A DNA stretch of 33,660 nucleotides from Actinomycetes bacterium (lineage in GTDB: Bacteria > Actinomycetota > Actinomycetes > Actinomycetales > Microbacteriaceae): the NCBI GenBank assembly GCA_023436775.1, contig JAEZHW010000005.1, positions 1 through 33,660 of the forward strand. Reading direction: 5' to 3'. Every line of letters begins with the position of its first letter. The stretch's first letter is position 1. The notes beneath the pieces were generated by a model that was given only the letters and a program-made list of their open reading frames with translations, was not told the DNA's origin and searched no databases. Below are positions 7,676 to 14,902 of this stretch, in pieces. Position numbers and translations under genes: made by a program.

Positions 7676-8242
7676 ATGGATGGATCAGCAGTGGTGAGTG
7701 CGGAGCGTCCGGCCGGGCCGCCGACGAATATGCAGTTCATCCGGCGGTCGAACAAGAAGCCGGTGCCGGGTGACGTGTTCGCGATGCTGTACCCGGATGG
7801 GCAGTATCTGTTTGGTCGGGTGATTCGGGTTGATTTGCCCGAAGGCAAGGCGCCGATGACGGGCGCGAACCTGCTGTATATCTACAACGTGCGTTCGGAT
7901 TCGAAGGACGTGGACCTGTCGCTGCTGCGCCCGGAAGCGTTGCTGATTCCTCCGGTGTTCACCAACCGGATGTTGTGGTCGAAGGGCTTTGCCGAGACCA
8001 TCGCATCGCCGGGTCTGCAACCAGAGGATGAGTTGGCGCAGCACTGTTTCTACTCCTATTCGTTCAAACGCTACTTTGATCTGGAGCGTAACGAACTTCC
8101 CAGCCGAATCGAGCCGTGTGGCGTATATGCGCTCGACAGTTACCGCACCCTCGACGACAGCATTAGCGAAGCCCTCGGCATCCCGCTGATCCCGCCGCAG
8201 CCCGGGGACCATGACTACGTCGGTGACGTCCCCGCTCCGTGA
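7676..8242 (+). CDS. Imm26-like immunity protein
   Basis: Predicted cytoplasmic protein of 188 aa resembling immunity protein 26, found in polymorphic-toxin loci. Seen: the N-terminal core NKKPVPGDVFAMLYPDGQY followed by LFGRVIRVD, the GDvFa..l.dG.y.fGrV pattern of that family, then a variable C-terminal half. The ATG at 7676 has GGGAG six bases upstream and starts just before the conserved domain. An in-frame ATG at 7586 would add 30 residues without homology-like features. No toxin gene is adjacent. The assignment rests on pattern memory and needs a profile search. Confidence 0.65.
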   Translation: MDGSAVVSAERPAGPPTNMQFIRRSNKKPVPGDVFAMLYPDGQYLFGRVIRVDLPEGKAPMTGANLLYIYNVRSDSKDVDLSLLRPEALLIPPVFTNRMLWSKGFAETIASPGLQPEDELAQHCFYSYSFKRYFDLERNELPSRIEPCGVYALDSYRTLDDSISEALGIPLIPPQPGDHDYVGDVPAP

Positions 8243-8335
8243 GGGACCAGACCGCATACGTCGAGGACACCCAAGCAAGTGCCCGCGACCGCGACCACGT
8301 GATCCTCGGGTGACTCAACTACGCTGGAACTCGAC

Positions 8336-10210
8336 ATGGCACACCTTCTTGGCGCTGAGGCGCTGCACCTTGAATACCCCACCCGCGTCGTCTTCGACTC
8401 GGTCACGCTGGGCGTGGGTGAGGGCGACCGCATCGGCATCGTCGGCCGTAACGGTGACGGGAAGTCCAGCCTGCTGGCGATGCTCGCCGGCACCCAGCAG
8501 CCGGACTCCGGCCAGGTCACCGTCCGCGGTGGCACCCGGATCGGGGTGCTGGATCAGGGCGACACGCTCGACGATGCGGCGACGATCGGGCAGTCCGTGG
8601 TTGGGGACCAGCCAGAGTACGAGTGGGCGGGCAACCCGCTGGTCCGGCAAGTCATCGACGGGTTGCTGGGTGACCTGGACTGGGACGCGCCCATCGCCTC
8701 GCTGTCCGGTGGTCAGCGTCGCCGCGTCTCGCTGGCACAGTTGCTGGCCGGCGACCACGACGTGCTGTTCCTGGACGAGCCCACCAACCACCTCGACGTC
8801 GAGGCGATTAGCTGGCTGGCGAATCACCTGAAGCGCCGCTGGCCTGCGGGGCAGGGCGCGCTGCTGGTCGTCACCCACGACCGGTGGTTCCTCGACGAGG
8901 TCTGCACCACCACCTGGGAGGTGCACGACCGCATCGTCGAGCCCTTCGAGGGTGGCTATGCCGCCTACATTCTGCAGCGCGTCGAACGCGACCGGCAGGC
9001 CGCCACCATCGAGCAGAAGCGGCAGAACCTGGCCCGCAAGGAGCTGGCGTGGCTGCGCCGCGGCGCGCCGGCCCGCACCAGCAAGCCGAAGTTCCGCATC
9101 GACGCCGCCAACGAGCTCATCGCCGACGTGCCCGAGATCCGCGACCCGATCGCGCTGCAGTCGCTCGCGGTCGCGCGCCTCGGCAAGGACGTCGTTGACC
9201 TGCTCGACGCGGGCGTCGCCTACGGCGACCGGCAGATCATCAGCGACGTCGAGTGGCGCATCGCCCCGGGCGAGCGCACCGGCATCCTCGGCCCGAACGG
9301 CGCCGGCAAGTCGACGCTGCTCGGCCTCATCGCCGGCACGGTCGAGCCGACCAGCGGCCGGGTCAAGCGCGGCAAGACCGTCAAGGTCGCCACCCTCACC
9401 CAGCGCATGGACGAGCTGGACCAGTACCTAAACGACCCGGTGCGCGTCGTCATCAACGGGCTGCGCACCAGCTACTCCTTCGGCGCCGGCTCGAAGGCGC
9501 AGGAACTGACCCCCGGCCAACTGCTGGAACGCCTCGGCTTCCAGTCCGCGCAGCTGTCGACCCCGGTCAAGGACCTCTCGGGTGGGCAGCAGCGCCGCCT
9601 GCAACTGCTGCTGACGCTGCTCGACCAGCCGAACGTGCTCATCCTCGACGAGCCCACCAACGACCTCGACACCGACATGCTCGCCGCGATGGAGGACCTG
9701 CTGGACTCGTGGGCGGGCACGCTGCTCGTCGTCTCGCACGACCGCTACTTCCTGGAACGCGTCACCGACCAGCAGTACGCGGTCCTGGACGGTAAGTTCC
9801 GGCACCTGCCTGGCGGGGTCGACCAGTACCTGCAGCTGCGCGGCGAGGCGGTGCGCACCAAGTCCGCCGCTGCGGCCGGTGGGTCGTCTGCTGCGACCGC
9901 GGCCGGTGCTGCGGCGGGTGCGGCTGCTGGCGTAGCCGGTGCTGCGGGGTCCGGTGCTGGCGCCCCGGCCTCGAGCGGTCCCGCCAAACTCTCTGGCGCC
10001 GAGCTTCGGGCTGCCGAGAAGGAACTCGCATCCCTCGAGCGTCGCATCGAGAAGCTGCGCGAGCAGGCGGCTGCGGCCCGCGTGAAGCTGGCCGACCTGG
10101 ACCAGTCCGACTACGGCACGCTCGCCGCCGAGATGGCCACGATCGACGCGATCGAGGCCGAAGCGTCCGAGCTGGAGGAGCGCTGGCTGGAGCTGGGGGA
10201 GCAGGTCTAG
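8336..10210 (+). CDS. ABC-F family ATPase (ribosome-associated)
   Basis: Soluble protein of 624 aa with two fused ABC ATPase domains and no membrane segments. ABC-F proteins act on ribosomes, in translation control or antibiotic protection. Seen: first domain Walker A GRNGDGKS (37-44), signature LSGGQRRR (about 123), Walker B with LFLDEPTNHLD (144-154); second domain GPNGAGKST (319-327), LSGGQQRR, ILDEPTNDLD. After these come an Ala/Gly-rich low-complexity stretch (about 505-545) and a Lys/Glu/Ala coiled coil to the end. TACGCT lies 10 bases before the ATG. In many actinobacteria this gene follows ispE directly. It is more likely the housekeeping member than a resistance factor, but the subfamily was not tested. 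Confidence 0.93.
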   Translation: MAHLLGAEALHLEYPTRVVFDSVTLGVGEGDRIGIVGRNGDGKSSLLAMLAGTQQPDSGQVTVRGGTRIGVLDQGDTLDDAATIGQSVVGDQPEYEWAGNPLVRQVIDGLLGDLDWDAPIASLSGGQRRRVSLAQLLAGDHDVLFLDEPTNHLDVEAISWLANHLKRRWPAGQGALLVVTHDRWFLDEVCTTTWEVHDRIVEPFEGGYAAYILQRVERDRQAATIEQKRQNLARKELAWLRRGAPARTSKPKFRIDAANELIADVPEIRDPIALQSLAVARLGKDVVDLLDAGVAYGDRQIISDVEWRIAPGERTGILGPNGAGKSTLLGLIAGTVEPTSGRVKRGKTVKVATLTQRMDELDQYLNDPVRVVINGLRTSYSFGAGSKAQELTPGQLLERLGFQSAQLSTPVKDLSGGQQRRLQLLLTLLDQPNVLILDEPTNDLDTDMLAAMEDLLDSWAGTLLVVSHDRYFLERVTDQQYAVLDGKFRHLPGGVDQYLQLRGEAVRTKSAAAAGGSSAATAAGAAAGAAAGVAGAAGSGAGAPASSGPAKLSGAELRAAEKELASLERRIEKLREQAAAARVKLADLDQSDYGTLAAEMATIDAIEAEASELEERWLELGEQV

Positions 10211-10257
10211 TTGCGGCCATCCAGCGTGGCTCGTGGCGCGAGCATCCTCCGATTCGC

Positions 10258-10269
10258 TAGCGTGGCCGA
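10258..10269 (+). promoter_or_regulatory. -10 box of the 163-aa gene
   Basis: TAGCGT at 10258-10263 lies 6 bases before the ATG at 10270, identical in sequence and spacing to the ispE element. Confidence 0.45.
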
Positions 10270-10761
10270 ATGAGCACCGAGCCGACCGCAGCATCGAACG
10301 AATCGCCCGACCAGGAACTGGCCCAGCGCCTCAGCGAGGCTGCCGAGGGCGCACGCCAGGAACTGCTCGCGCTGGCGGTCACCGCGAAGCAGGGGCAGGA
10401 CGAGGACACCGTCGACGACCTGCTGCAGCAGATGTGGGGGCTGGTGATGCGGCTCGATCACTGGTGGGTGCCCATCCGGCAACTGGACGGGGGTGCTGCC
10501 ACGCCGCGCGCGATCCAGACCCCGGTGGGGCCAGCGATTTGTATCGGGACGACGCCGAACTCGGCGCAGGCCGGCGACGCCCTGCTGGGCGTGCCGCAGG
10601 GCGAGTCGACGGTGGCAGCGATGCCGCTGCCGGGCGCGCTCGACTTCGTTGAGGCCTTCGTGCCGCGCGGGCTGAACCTCGTGGTCATCGACGTCGCCGA
10701 TGTGCAGCTCTTCGGCGAGGTCAGTCAGTTGCGCGCTCGCTGGGCGGCGGCGCAGGCGTAG
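10270..10761 (+). CDS. hypothetical protein, possibly SseB-like
   Basis: 163-aa soluble protein, not firmly recognised. An N-terminal acidic helical part (about 1-60, with DDLLQQMWGLVMRLDHWW) is followed by an alpha/beta part (PVGPAICIGTTPNSAQAG, PLPGALDFVEAFVPRGLNLVVID). That layout faintly resembles SseB N-terminal domains, at low certainty. It follows the ABC-F gene with its own -10 box. Its last 41 bp overlap the 3' end of the convergent MFS gene, so the two transcripts are antisense to each other at their ends. Confidence 0.65.
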   Translation: MSTEPTAASNESPDQELAQRLSEAAEGARQELLALAVTAKQGQDEDTVDDLLQQMWGLVMRLDHWWVPIRQLDGGAATPRAIQTPVGPAICIGTTPNSAQAGDALLGVPQGESTVAAMPLPGALDFVEAFVPRGLNLVVIDVADVQLFGEVSQLRARWAAAQA

Positions 10762-12049
10762 CCGCCGCGGATTCGGACTGCGCCGACTCGGCCTGCGCGG
10801 ACTCGGCCTGCGCGGTGCGAGCAGCGGCGATCGCTGCGCGACCGGAGGGCACCGCGATTGCGACGGCCGTGACCACGACCGTGATCAGACCGGAGATCAC
10901 CAGCAGCGCCTCGACGCTGATGGTGTCCGCGACGGGACCGAAGATGGACATGCCAATCGGGGCGGACAGGGCCATCACGATGCTGACGTAGCTGAAGACG
11001 CGGCCGTGCATCTCGGGTTCAACGGTTTCCTGCAGCAGCGTCATATACGGCCCCGAGATGATCGGGACCAGCAGACCCACCAGGAACATGAAGGCAAAGA
11101 ACAGCCACAGCACGCTGAGGCTCAGGCCGAGCGCGGCGTTCAGTACCGCGAAGCCGAAGCAGGCCATCAGAATCAAGGCGATCCGGCTCTTCTTCACCAG
11201 CACGGTGGCGATCAGCACGCCGCCGATCATCATGCCGATGCTGAAGGCGATCTCGAGCACGGTCACCAGCCAGACCTCCTCGCCGTAAGTCCGTGCCAGG
11301 CCCAGCGGAGTCAGGAACGACGGGGCCATGGTCAGCACCATGATGATGGCGAACAGGATCAGCAGCCAGCGCACGATGTGGTGCTGCCAGATGTATCGCA
11401 TGCCGTCAACGAGGTCGGTGCGATAGCTGGTCGTCTTGTCCGCCAGCGAGGCGAGGGTTGGCACCGTCACCAGCAGCAACATGCCGATCCCGATCACGGC
11501 GGTCACCACGTCGATGAAGAACGCGGGGATGATGCCGAAGGATGCGTACACGGCGCCCGCCGCGACCGGTGCGAGCAGCATCATCGCCGACTGCACACTC
11601 TGGAAGATGCCGTTGACGCGCATGAGCTGATCTTGCGGCGTCAACTGCGGGATGATCGCGGTCACCGCGGGCGTCTGGACGCCAGCGCCCACCGAGCGAA
11701 TCGCGACCGCAACCAAAATCACCCATAGGTCGGTGACGCCGCCGAGCATCAGCAGGGCGAGGACCAGGGTCGCCACCGCGGTCACGGTGTCCGCGGCGAT
11801 CACCAGCAGCCTGCGGTTCATCCGGTCGGCCAGGACGCCACCGAAGATCGAGATGATGCCCTGCGGCAGGAAGCCAGCGATGGTGTACAGCGCCAGCGCC
11901 AGGCCGGACCCGGTTTCGAAGGTGATGTACCACATCACCACGTACTGCACGATCATCGAGCCGAACAGCGAGACCGTCTGACCGGTCAGGAACAGCGAGA
12001 CGTTGCGCTTCCAGTGCGCGGGCACGGATGACGCGTCGGTGTCCGTCAT
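10721..12049 (-). CDS. MFS transporter (MFS_3 / EntS-MefA-like exporter)
   Basis: Integral membrane exporter of 442 aa with about 12 predicted membrane segments. Seen: N-terminal FLTGQTVSLFGSMIVQYVVMWYI, the opening typical of MFS_3 drug and siderophore exporters, and the MFS loop 2-3 motif GGVLADRMNRRLLV. The C-terminal tail repeats AESAQ units in an Ala/Ser/Glu-rich stretch (about 405-440). AGGAA lies 7-11 bases before the ATG. It is divergent from the ArsR gene, and the 89-bp spacer holds the ArsR promoter and operator, so ArsR might also influence it. The substrate is unknown. Confidence 0.9.
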   Translation of the reverse strand: MTDTDASSVPAHWKRNVSLFLTGQTVSLFGSMIVQYVVMWYITFETGSGLALALYTIAGFLPQGIISIFGGVLADRMNRRLLVIAADTVTAVATLVLALLMLGGVTDLWVILVAVAIRSVGAGVQTPAVTAIIPQLTPQDQLMRVNGIFQSVQSAMMLLAPVAAGAVYASFGIIPAFFIDVVTAVIGIGMLLLVTVPTLASLADKTTSYRTDLVDGMRYIWQHHIVRWLLILFAIIMVLTMAPSFLTPLGLARTYGEEVWLVTVLEIAFSIGMMIGGVLIATVLVKKSRIALILMACFGFAVLNAALGLSLSVLWLFFAFMFLVGLLVPIISGPYMTLLQETVEPEMHGRVFSYVSIVMALSAPIGMSIFGPVADTISVEALLVISGLITVVVTAVAIAVPSGRAAIAAARTAQAESAQAESAQSESAAATPAPPPSERATD

Positions 12050-12101
12050 GAGGGTTCCTATTCCTTGTATCGGCGGGATCAGGCCAGCCTACGGCCAACC
12101 A

Positions 12102-12130
12102 TTGACATTCGTGAGAGCGAGCCCTAACGT
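12102..12130 (+). promoter_or_regulatory. ArsR promoter, TTGACA-N17-TAACGT
   Basis: A consensus -35 TTGACA (12102-12107) and a -10 TAACGT (12125-12130) are 17 bp apart. The ATG is 8 bases behind the -10, giving a leaderless or nearly leaderless mRNA. This is the best match to a vegetative promoter in the window. Confidence 0.75.
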
Positions 12131-12147
12131 ACAACCAAATGGTTGTA
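12130..12147. promoter_or_regulatory. perfect palindrome over the ArsR start codon
   Basis: TACAACCAAATGGTTGTA has 8-bp perfect arms around a 2-base centre. It begins in the -10 box and covers the transcription start and the ATG. An autorepressor bound here would block RNA polymerase; the ArsR protein encoded from this ATG is the obvious candidate. Confidence 0.7.
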
Positions 12148-12486
12148 GAACACAAGACTGCTCCAGAACTTTCCGACGACGAGGTGGACCGCATCTTTGC
12201 GGCCCTCGCCGACGCGACGCGTCGTGACATCGTACGCCGCACCCTCGTCGAGGAGGCATCGATCTCACAGCTCGCCGCCGCATACGCGATGTCGTTTGCG
12301 GCGGTGCAGAAGCACATCGCCGTACTGGAAGGAGCCGGACTGGTGAGCAAGCATCCGCGCGGCCGCGAACGCATCGTGCGTGGCAACCCCGAACGAATCC
12401 GCAGGGCGCAGGCCCTGCTCGAACGCTACGAACAGTTGTGGCGAGCCCGAATCGACCGGCTCGACGCGCTGCTCGCCGAAGGCTAA
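12139..12486 (+). CDS. ArsR-family transcriptional regulator
   Basis: 115-aa winged-helix regulator. Seen: the ArsR opening IFAALADATRRDIVRR (about 19-34), the recognition part ISQLAAAYAMSFAAVQKHIAVLEGAGLV, and the wing HPRGRERIVRGNPERI. No metal-binding cysteine pair is present (no Cys at all), so it is unlikely to sense metals through thiols. Such regulators are commonly paired with an SRPBCC (AHSA1) gene, as here: the next gene starts 41 bp later on the same strand. The palindrome over its start codon implies autoregulation. Confidence 0.92.
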   Translation: MVVEHKTAPELSDDEVDRIFAALADATRRDIVRRTLVEEASISQLAAAYAMSFAAVQKHIAVLEGAGLVSKHPRGRERIVRGNPERIRRAQALLERYEQLWRARIDRLDALLAEG

Positions 12487-12527
12487 GCCGGCGCCCAGGC
12501 CGGACCAGACCCGCAGAAAGGCAGACC

Positions 12528-13502
12528 ATGCCCGTCACCTCCATCACCAAGAGCCCCGAAGACCTCACCCTCACCGTTGTCGCCGAGTTCCCCGTTCCGG
12601 TGCGCCGACTCTGGGACGCCTACGCCGACCCGCGCCAGCTCGAACGATTCTGGGGCCCGCCCGGCTGGCCCGCCCGCTTCCTGCGCCACGACATGGCCGT
12701 CGGCGGTCGCTCCCACTATGCGATGAGCGGGCCGGACGGCTCGTGGCACCCGGGCTACTGGCAGTTCACCGCCGTGGACGCGCCCCGCTCCTTCACCGTG
12801 CTCGACGGCTTCGCGAACGAAGATTTCTCGCCGAGCACCGAACTGCCGCCCGTGCAGATGGTCTACACCTTCGAGGAGACCGAGGCCGGATCGCGGGTGA
12901 CCACGGTCGCTACCTTCGCCTCGGTCGAGCACCTGCAGACGCACCTCGACATGGGTATGGAGCAGGGACTGCAGGCGGCGATGACGCAGATGGATGCGGT
13001 CGTGACGGATCTGGCGAGGTTCGCAGCGGATCGCCTCGCCGAAGCCGACATCATCGACGACACCCACGTGCGCGTGACCCGCGTGATTCGCGGCACCCCC
13101 GAGCAGGTCTGGCGGGCTCACAACGAGGTGGCGTTGCTGCAGCGCTGGATGCTCGGGCCGGATGGCTGGACCATGCCGGTCTGTGACGTGCCGACCGAGG
13201 TGGGGCAGCCGTACCGCTTCGAGTGGGAACGAGAGGGTGGCGGGGACCGGTTCGGATTCACCGGCGAACTGCTCGCCCTCGACCCGCACTACCGAATGGT
13301 CCAGACCGAGCAGATGATCGGCGTCGACGGCCCGGGCACGATCAACGAGATGACCCTGACCCCCGTGGACGGCGGCACGCTGCTGTCCGTGCTGATCACT
13401 TACCCAAGCAAGGAACTGCGCGACATGGTCCTGGCCACCGGCATGGTCGACGGCATGGAGGCGAGCTACGCCCGCCTGGAGGCGGTCGCGCTGGGCGACT
13501 AG
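12528..13502 (+). CDS. tandem SRPBCC (AHSA1-like) domain protein
   Basis: 324-aa soluble protein made of two SRPBCC/START-like lipid-binding folds. Seen: domain 1 (about 8-160) with FPVPVRRLWDAYADPRQLERFWGP, then GGRSHYAMSGPDG and WHPGYWQF; domain 2 (about 175-320) with VTRVIRGTPEQVWRAHNEV, then QRWMLGPDGW and GQPYRFEWE. The repeated order of helix, W-x-A, WxxGP and GxxYxxx supports an internal duplication. Ligands of this family are generally unknown hydrophobic compounds. AAAGG lies 7 bases before the ATG at 12528; longer readings from 12438 overlap ArsR and lack homology. It is co-transcribed with ArsR. Confidence 0.88.
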   Translation: MPVTSITKSPEDLTLTVVAEFPVPVRRLWDAYADPRQLERFWGPPGWPARFLRHDMAVGGRSHYAMSGPDGSWHPGYWQFTAVDAPRSFTVLDGFANEDFSPSTELPPVQMVYTFEETEAGSRVTTVATFASVEHLQTHLDMGMEQGLQAAMTQMDAVVTDLARFAADRLAEADIIDDTHVRVTRVIRGTPEQVWRAHNEVALLQRWMLGPDGWTMPVCDVPTEVGQPYRFEWEREGGGDRFGFTGELLALDPHYRMVQTEQMIGVDGPGTINEMTLTPVDGGTLLSVLITYPSKELRDMVLATGMVDGMEASYARLEAVALGD

Positions 13503-13523
13503 TCATGGCCGGGCGCCGCGCCA

Positions 13524-13540
13524 ACGCGGCCGAGCCGCGT
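13524..13540. terminator. weak hairpin between convergent genes
   Basis: ACGCGGC-CGA-GCCGCGT forms a 7-bp stem with a 3-base loop between the stops of the SRPBCC gene and the PIN gene. There is no T-run on either side, so the function is inferred from place. Confidence 0.35.
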
Positions 13541-13551
13541 CGGTGGCCGGG

Positions 13552-14115
13552 TTAGTCGTCGGATAAGCCTTCGCGGATTGCGGACACGAACTCAACTGCG
13601 CCAGCGCGAGCCAAGCGGTCAAGCAACTCCTGCGTTGTGCTCGGTGGATTGCCCTGGTCTGATGCTTGCCGGTCGACGAGTTGCCTCGTCCTTGATGGGT
13701 TGATCGTGTAGAGGTCCACGAGGAACTCGTCAACCTTCTTGACCGCGATACCGAGCGGTTGAACAACGGAAACGGGAAAGTCTCGGATGTTCTCGGTGAC
13801 GATCACGTCCGCTCGACCGCGAACGGCAGCTGCAAGTACGTGTCGGTCATTAGGATCCGGGAGTTGAAAAGAGTCTTCGAGTGTCTCCCACCCAGTCACT
13901 ACCGCGTCGATAAAGGTCGCGTTCATATGCTGGAAGCGACTTTGAAAGCGACTCTTGTCGACTGCGGGATGGATCCTCGTGAGTGCGTCGATGGCCTCTT
14001 CGGTGACGCGGTCGGACCAGATCGGCCGAAACCTACCGTCTTCTGCTAGGCGAAGCATGGTGTCGCACGGCGCGATGGGCACCATGGCACACGCGTCAAG
14101 GAAGGCCGTGAACAC
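13552..14115 (-). CDS. PIN-domain protein, probable toxin ribonuclease
   Basis: 187-aa PIN-fold protein, a metal-dependent RNase fold found in VapC-type toxins. Seen: N-terminal FLDACAMVP with Asp7, Glu40 in TEEAIDAL, Asp87/Asp90 in LPDPNDRHVLAAA, and Asp112 in VTENIRDFP, together the spacing of the PIN acidic residues. It is longer than classical VapC (about 130 aa), with a C-terminal extension of about 60 residues. GTG start; the gene begins 2 bp after the stop of the HTH antitoxin gene, so translation is coupled. Toxicity is inferred from the family and operon, not shown. Confidence 0.85.
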   Translation of the reverse strand: MFTAFLDACAMVPIAPCDTMLRLAEDGRFRPIWSDRVTEEAIDALTRIHPAVDKSRFQSRFQHMNATFIDAVVTGWETLEDSFQLPDPNDRHVLAAAVRGRADVIVTENIRDFPVSVVQPLGIAVKKVDEFLVDLYTINPSRTRQLVDRQASDQGNPPSTTQELLDRLARAGAVEFVSAIREGLSDD

Positions 14116-14117
14116 GG

Positions 14118-14627
14118 CTAGCCACGCTTGCGTGAGCTACGCAGTGCGTCAGTGTAAGCGTCTGCGTCTACGTCGTATAGTCCGTCCTCCACTGCCTGCC
14201 GCGTCATCTCTGCCAGCCGACTGAAATTGTCCTGACGCTTCCGCTGTCGGTACGCGAGGAGATCCTTCAGTCGAATCCGCCTATGACCTGACTTTCCTAG
14301 GCGTTCGAACGGTAATTCGCTCTGATCCAGGAGTCGGACGATAGTCATTCGACTCACCCCCAGCAAGTCAGCGGCCTGTTGTGTGGTCAACTGTCGGTCG
14401 ACGCGCTGGATACTGACCGACGCACCAGACTGCATTGCCGCGACTGCTTGAGTCAGCACCCGGTACAACTCTCCCGGCAGCGGTGTTTGCTGACCGTCTG
14501 GGCCTAGGAGCATAGCCGGTTCTTCGTGGCTGTTGAGGAACAGTCGCACATCCAACAGCATGTTCAAGTCTTCAGGAGGAGTAATAACCTCCGGAATGTT
14601 TCTTGTGTCGAGAGTTTCAGCGACCAT
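14118..14627 (-). CDS. HTH (excisionase-type) antitoxin of the PIN module
   Basis: 169-aa DNA-binding protein upstream of the PIN gene. Seen: a MerR/excisionase-like HTH_17 domain (about 80-130; LTTQQAADLLGVSRMTIVRLL, then LPFERLGKSGHRRIRLKDLLAYRQ). The N-terminal 70 residues carry no clear domain. The C-terminal 40 residues are charged and may wrap the toxin. DNA-binding antitoxins of this kind typically repress their own operon. The AT-rich repeat array directly upstream and the leaderless-type promoter (GATAAT, 6 bases before the ATG) fit this. Confidence 0.85.
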   Translation of the reverse strand: MVAETLDTRNIPEVITPPEDLNMLLDVRLFLNSHEEPAMLLGPDGQQTPLPGELYRVLTQAVAAMQSGASVSIQRVDRQLTTQQAADLLGVSRMTIVRLLDQSELPFERLGKSGHRRIRLKDLLAYRQRKRQDNFSRLAEMTRQAVEDGLYDVDADAYTDALRSSRKRG

Positions 14628-14632
14628 GGATC

Positions 14633-14686
14633 AATTATCGCTCAAATCGCTCAAAACGGCCATATCGAACAAAACGGTCAAAACGC
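14633..14686. repeat. 9-bp-periodic direct repeats before the toxin-antitoxin operon
   Basis: Read on the plus strand, copies near TCAAAACGS begin at 14642 (TCAAATCGC), 14651 (TCAAAACGG), 14669 (ACAAAACGG) and 14678 (TCAAAACGC). Weaker units in the same phase lie at 14633 (AATTATCGC) and 14660 (CCATATCGA). The array reaches the -10 box of the antitoxin gene (GATAAT, 14634-14639 on the minus strand). It is probably a multi-site operator for the HTH antitoxin. Confidence 0.6.
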
Positions 14687-14902
14687 TCTACCGGGGGGCA
14701 TTACGACAATCCGCAGAATCGATCACACATCCCGTGTCATGTCGATGGATCAACCGTATGAATGAATGAACGTTCGCGACTGTGACCACTGACTGTTGGC
14801 AGGGCGATCTTGCGCTTACCGTGAGACACTCAACTTCGACCCGACATTGCTGTGGGTAGAGGGAATATCGTGGGGAGTCGGAAGGCTGCGGGAGGGAGTG
14901 CC

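Noticed and set aside
7605..7697. 30-codon plus-strand frame (starting MVSSAAWLWG) overlapping the Imm26-like gene start
   Set aside because: A CATACT box lies 7 bases upstream, but the frame is short and lacks other support. The Imm26-like gene has its own good ribosome binding site at 7665-7669.
12528..13502. Two fused genes or a frameshift in the SRPBCC gene
   Set aside because: The reading frame is continuous through both domains with a plausible linker, so this is a genuine tandem-domain protein.
14633..14686. Possible CRISPR array
   Set aside because: The units are 9 bp and contiguous with no spacers, and no cas genes are present. This is better read as an operator array.
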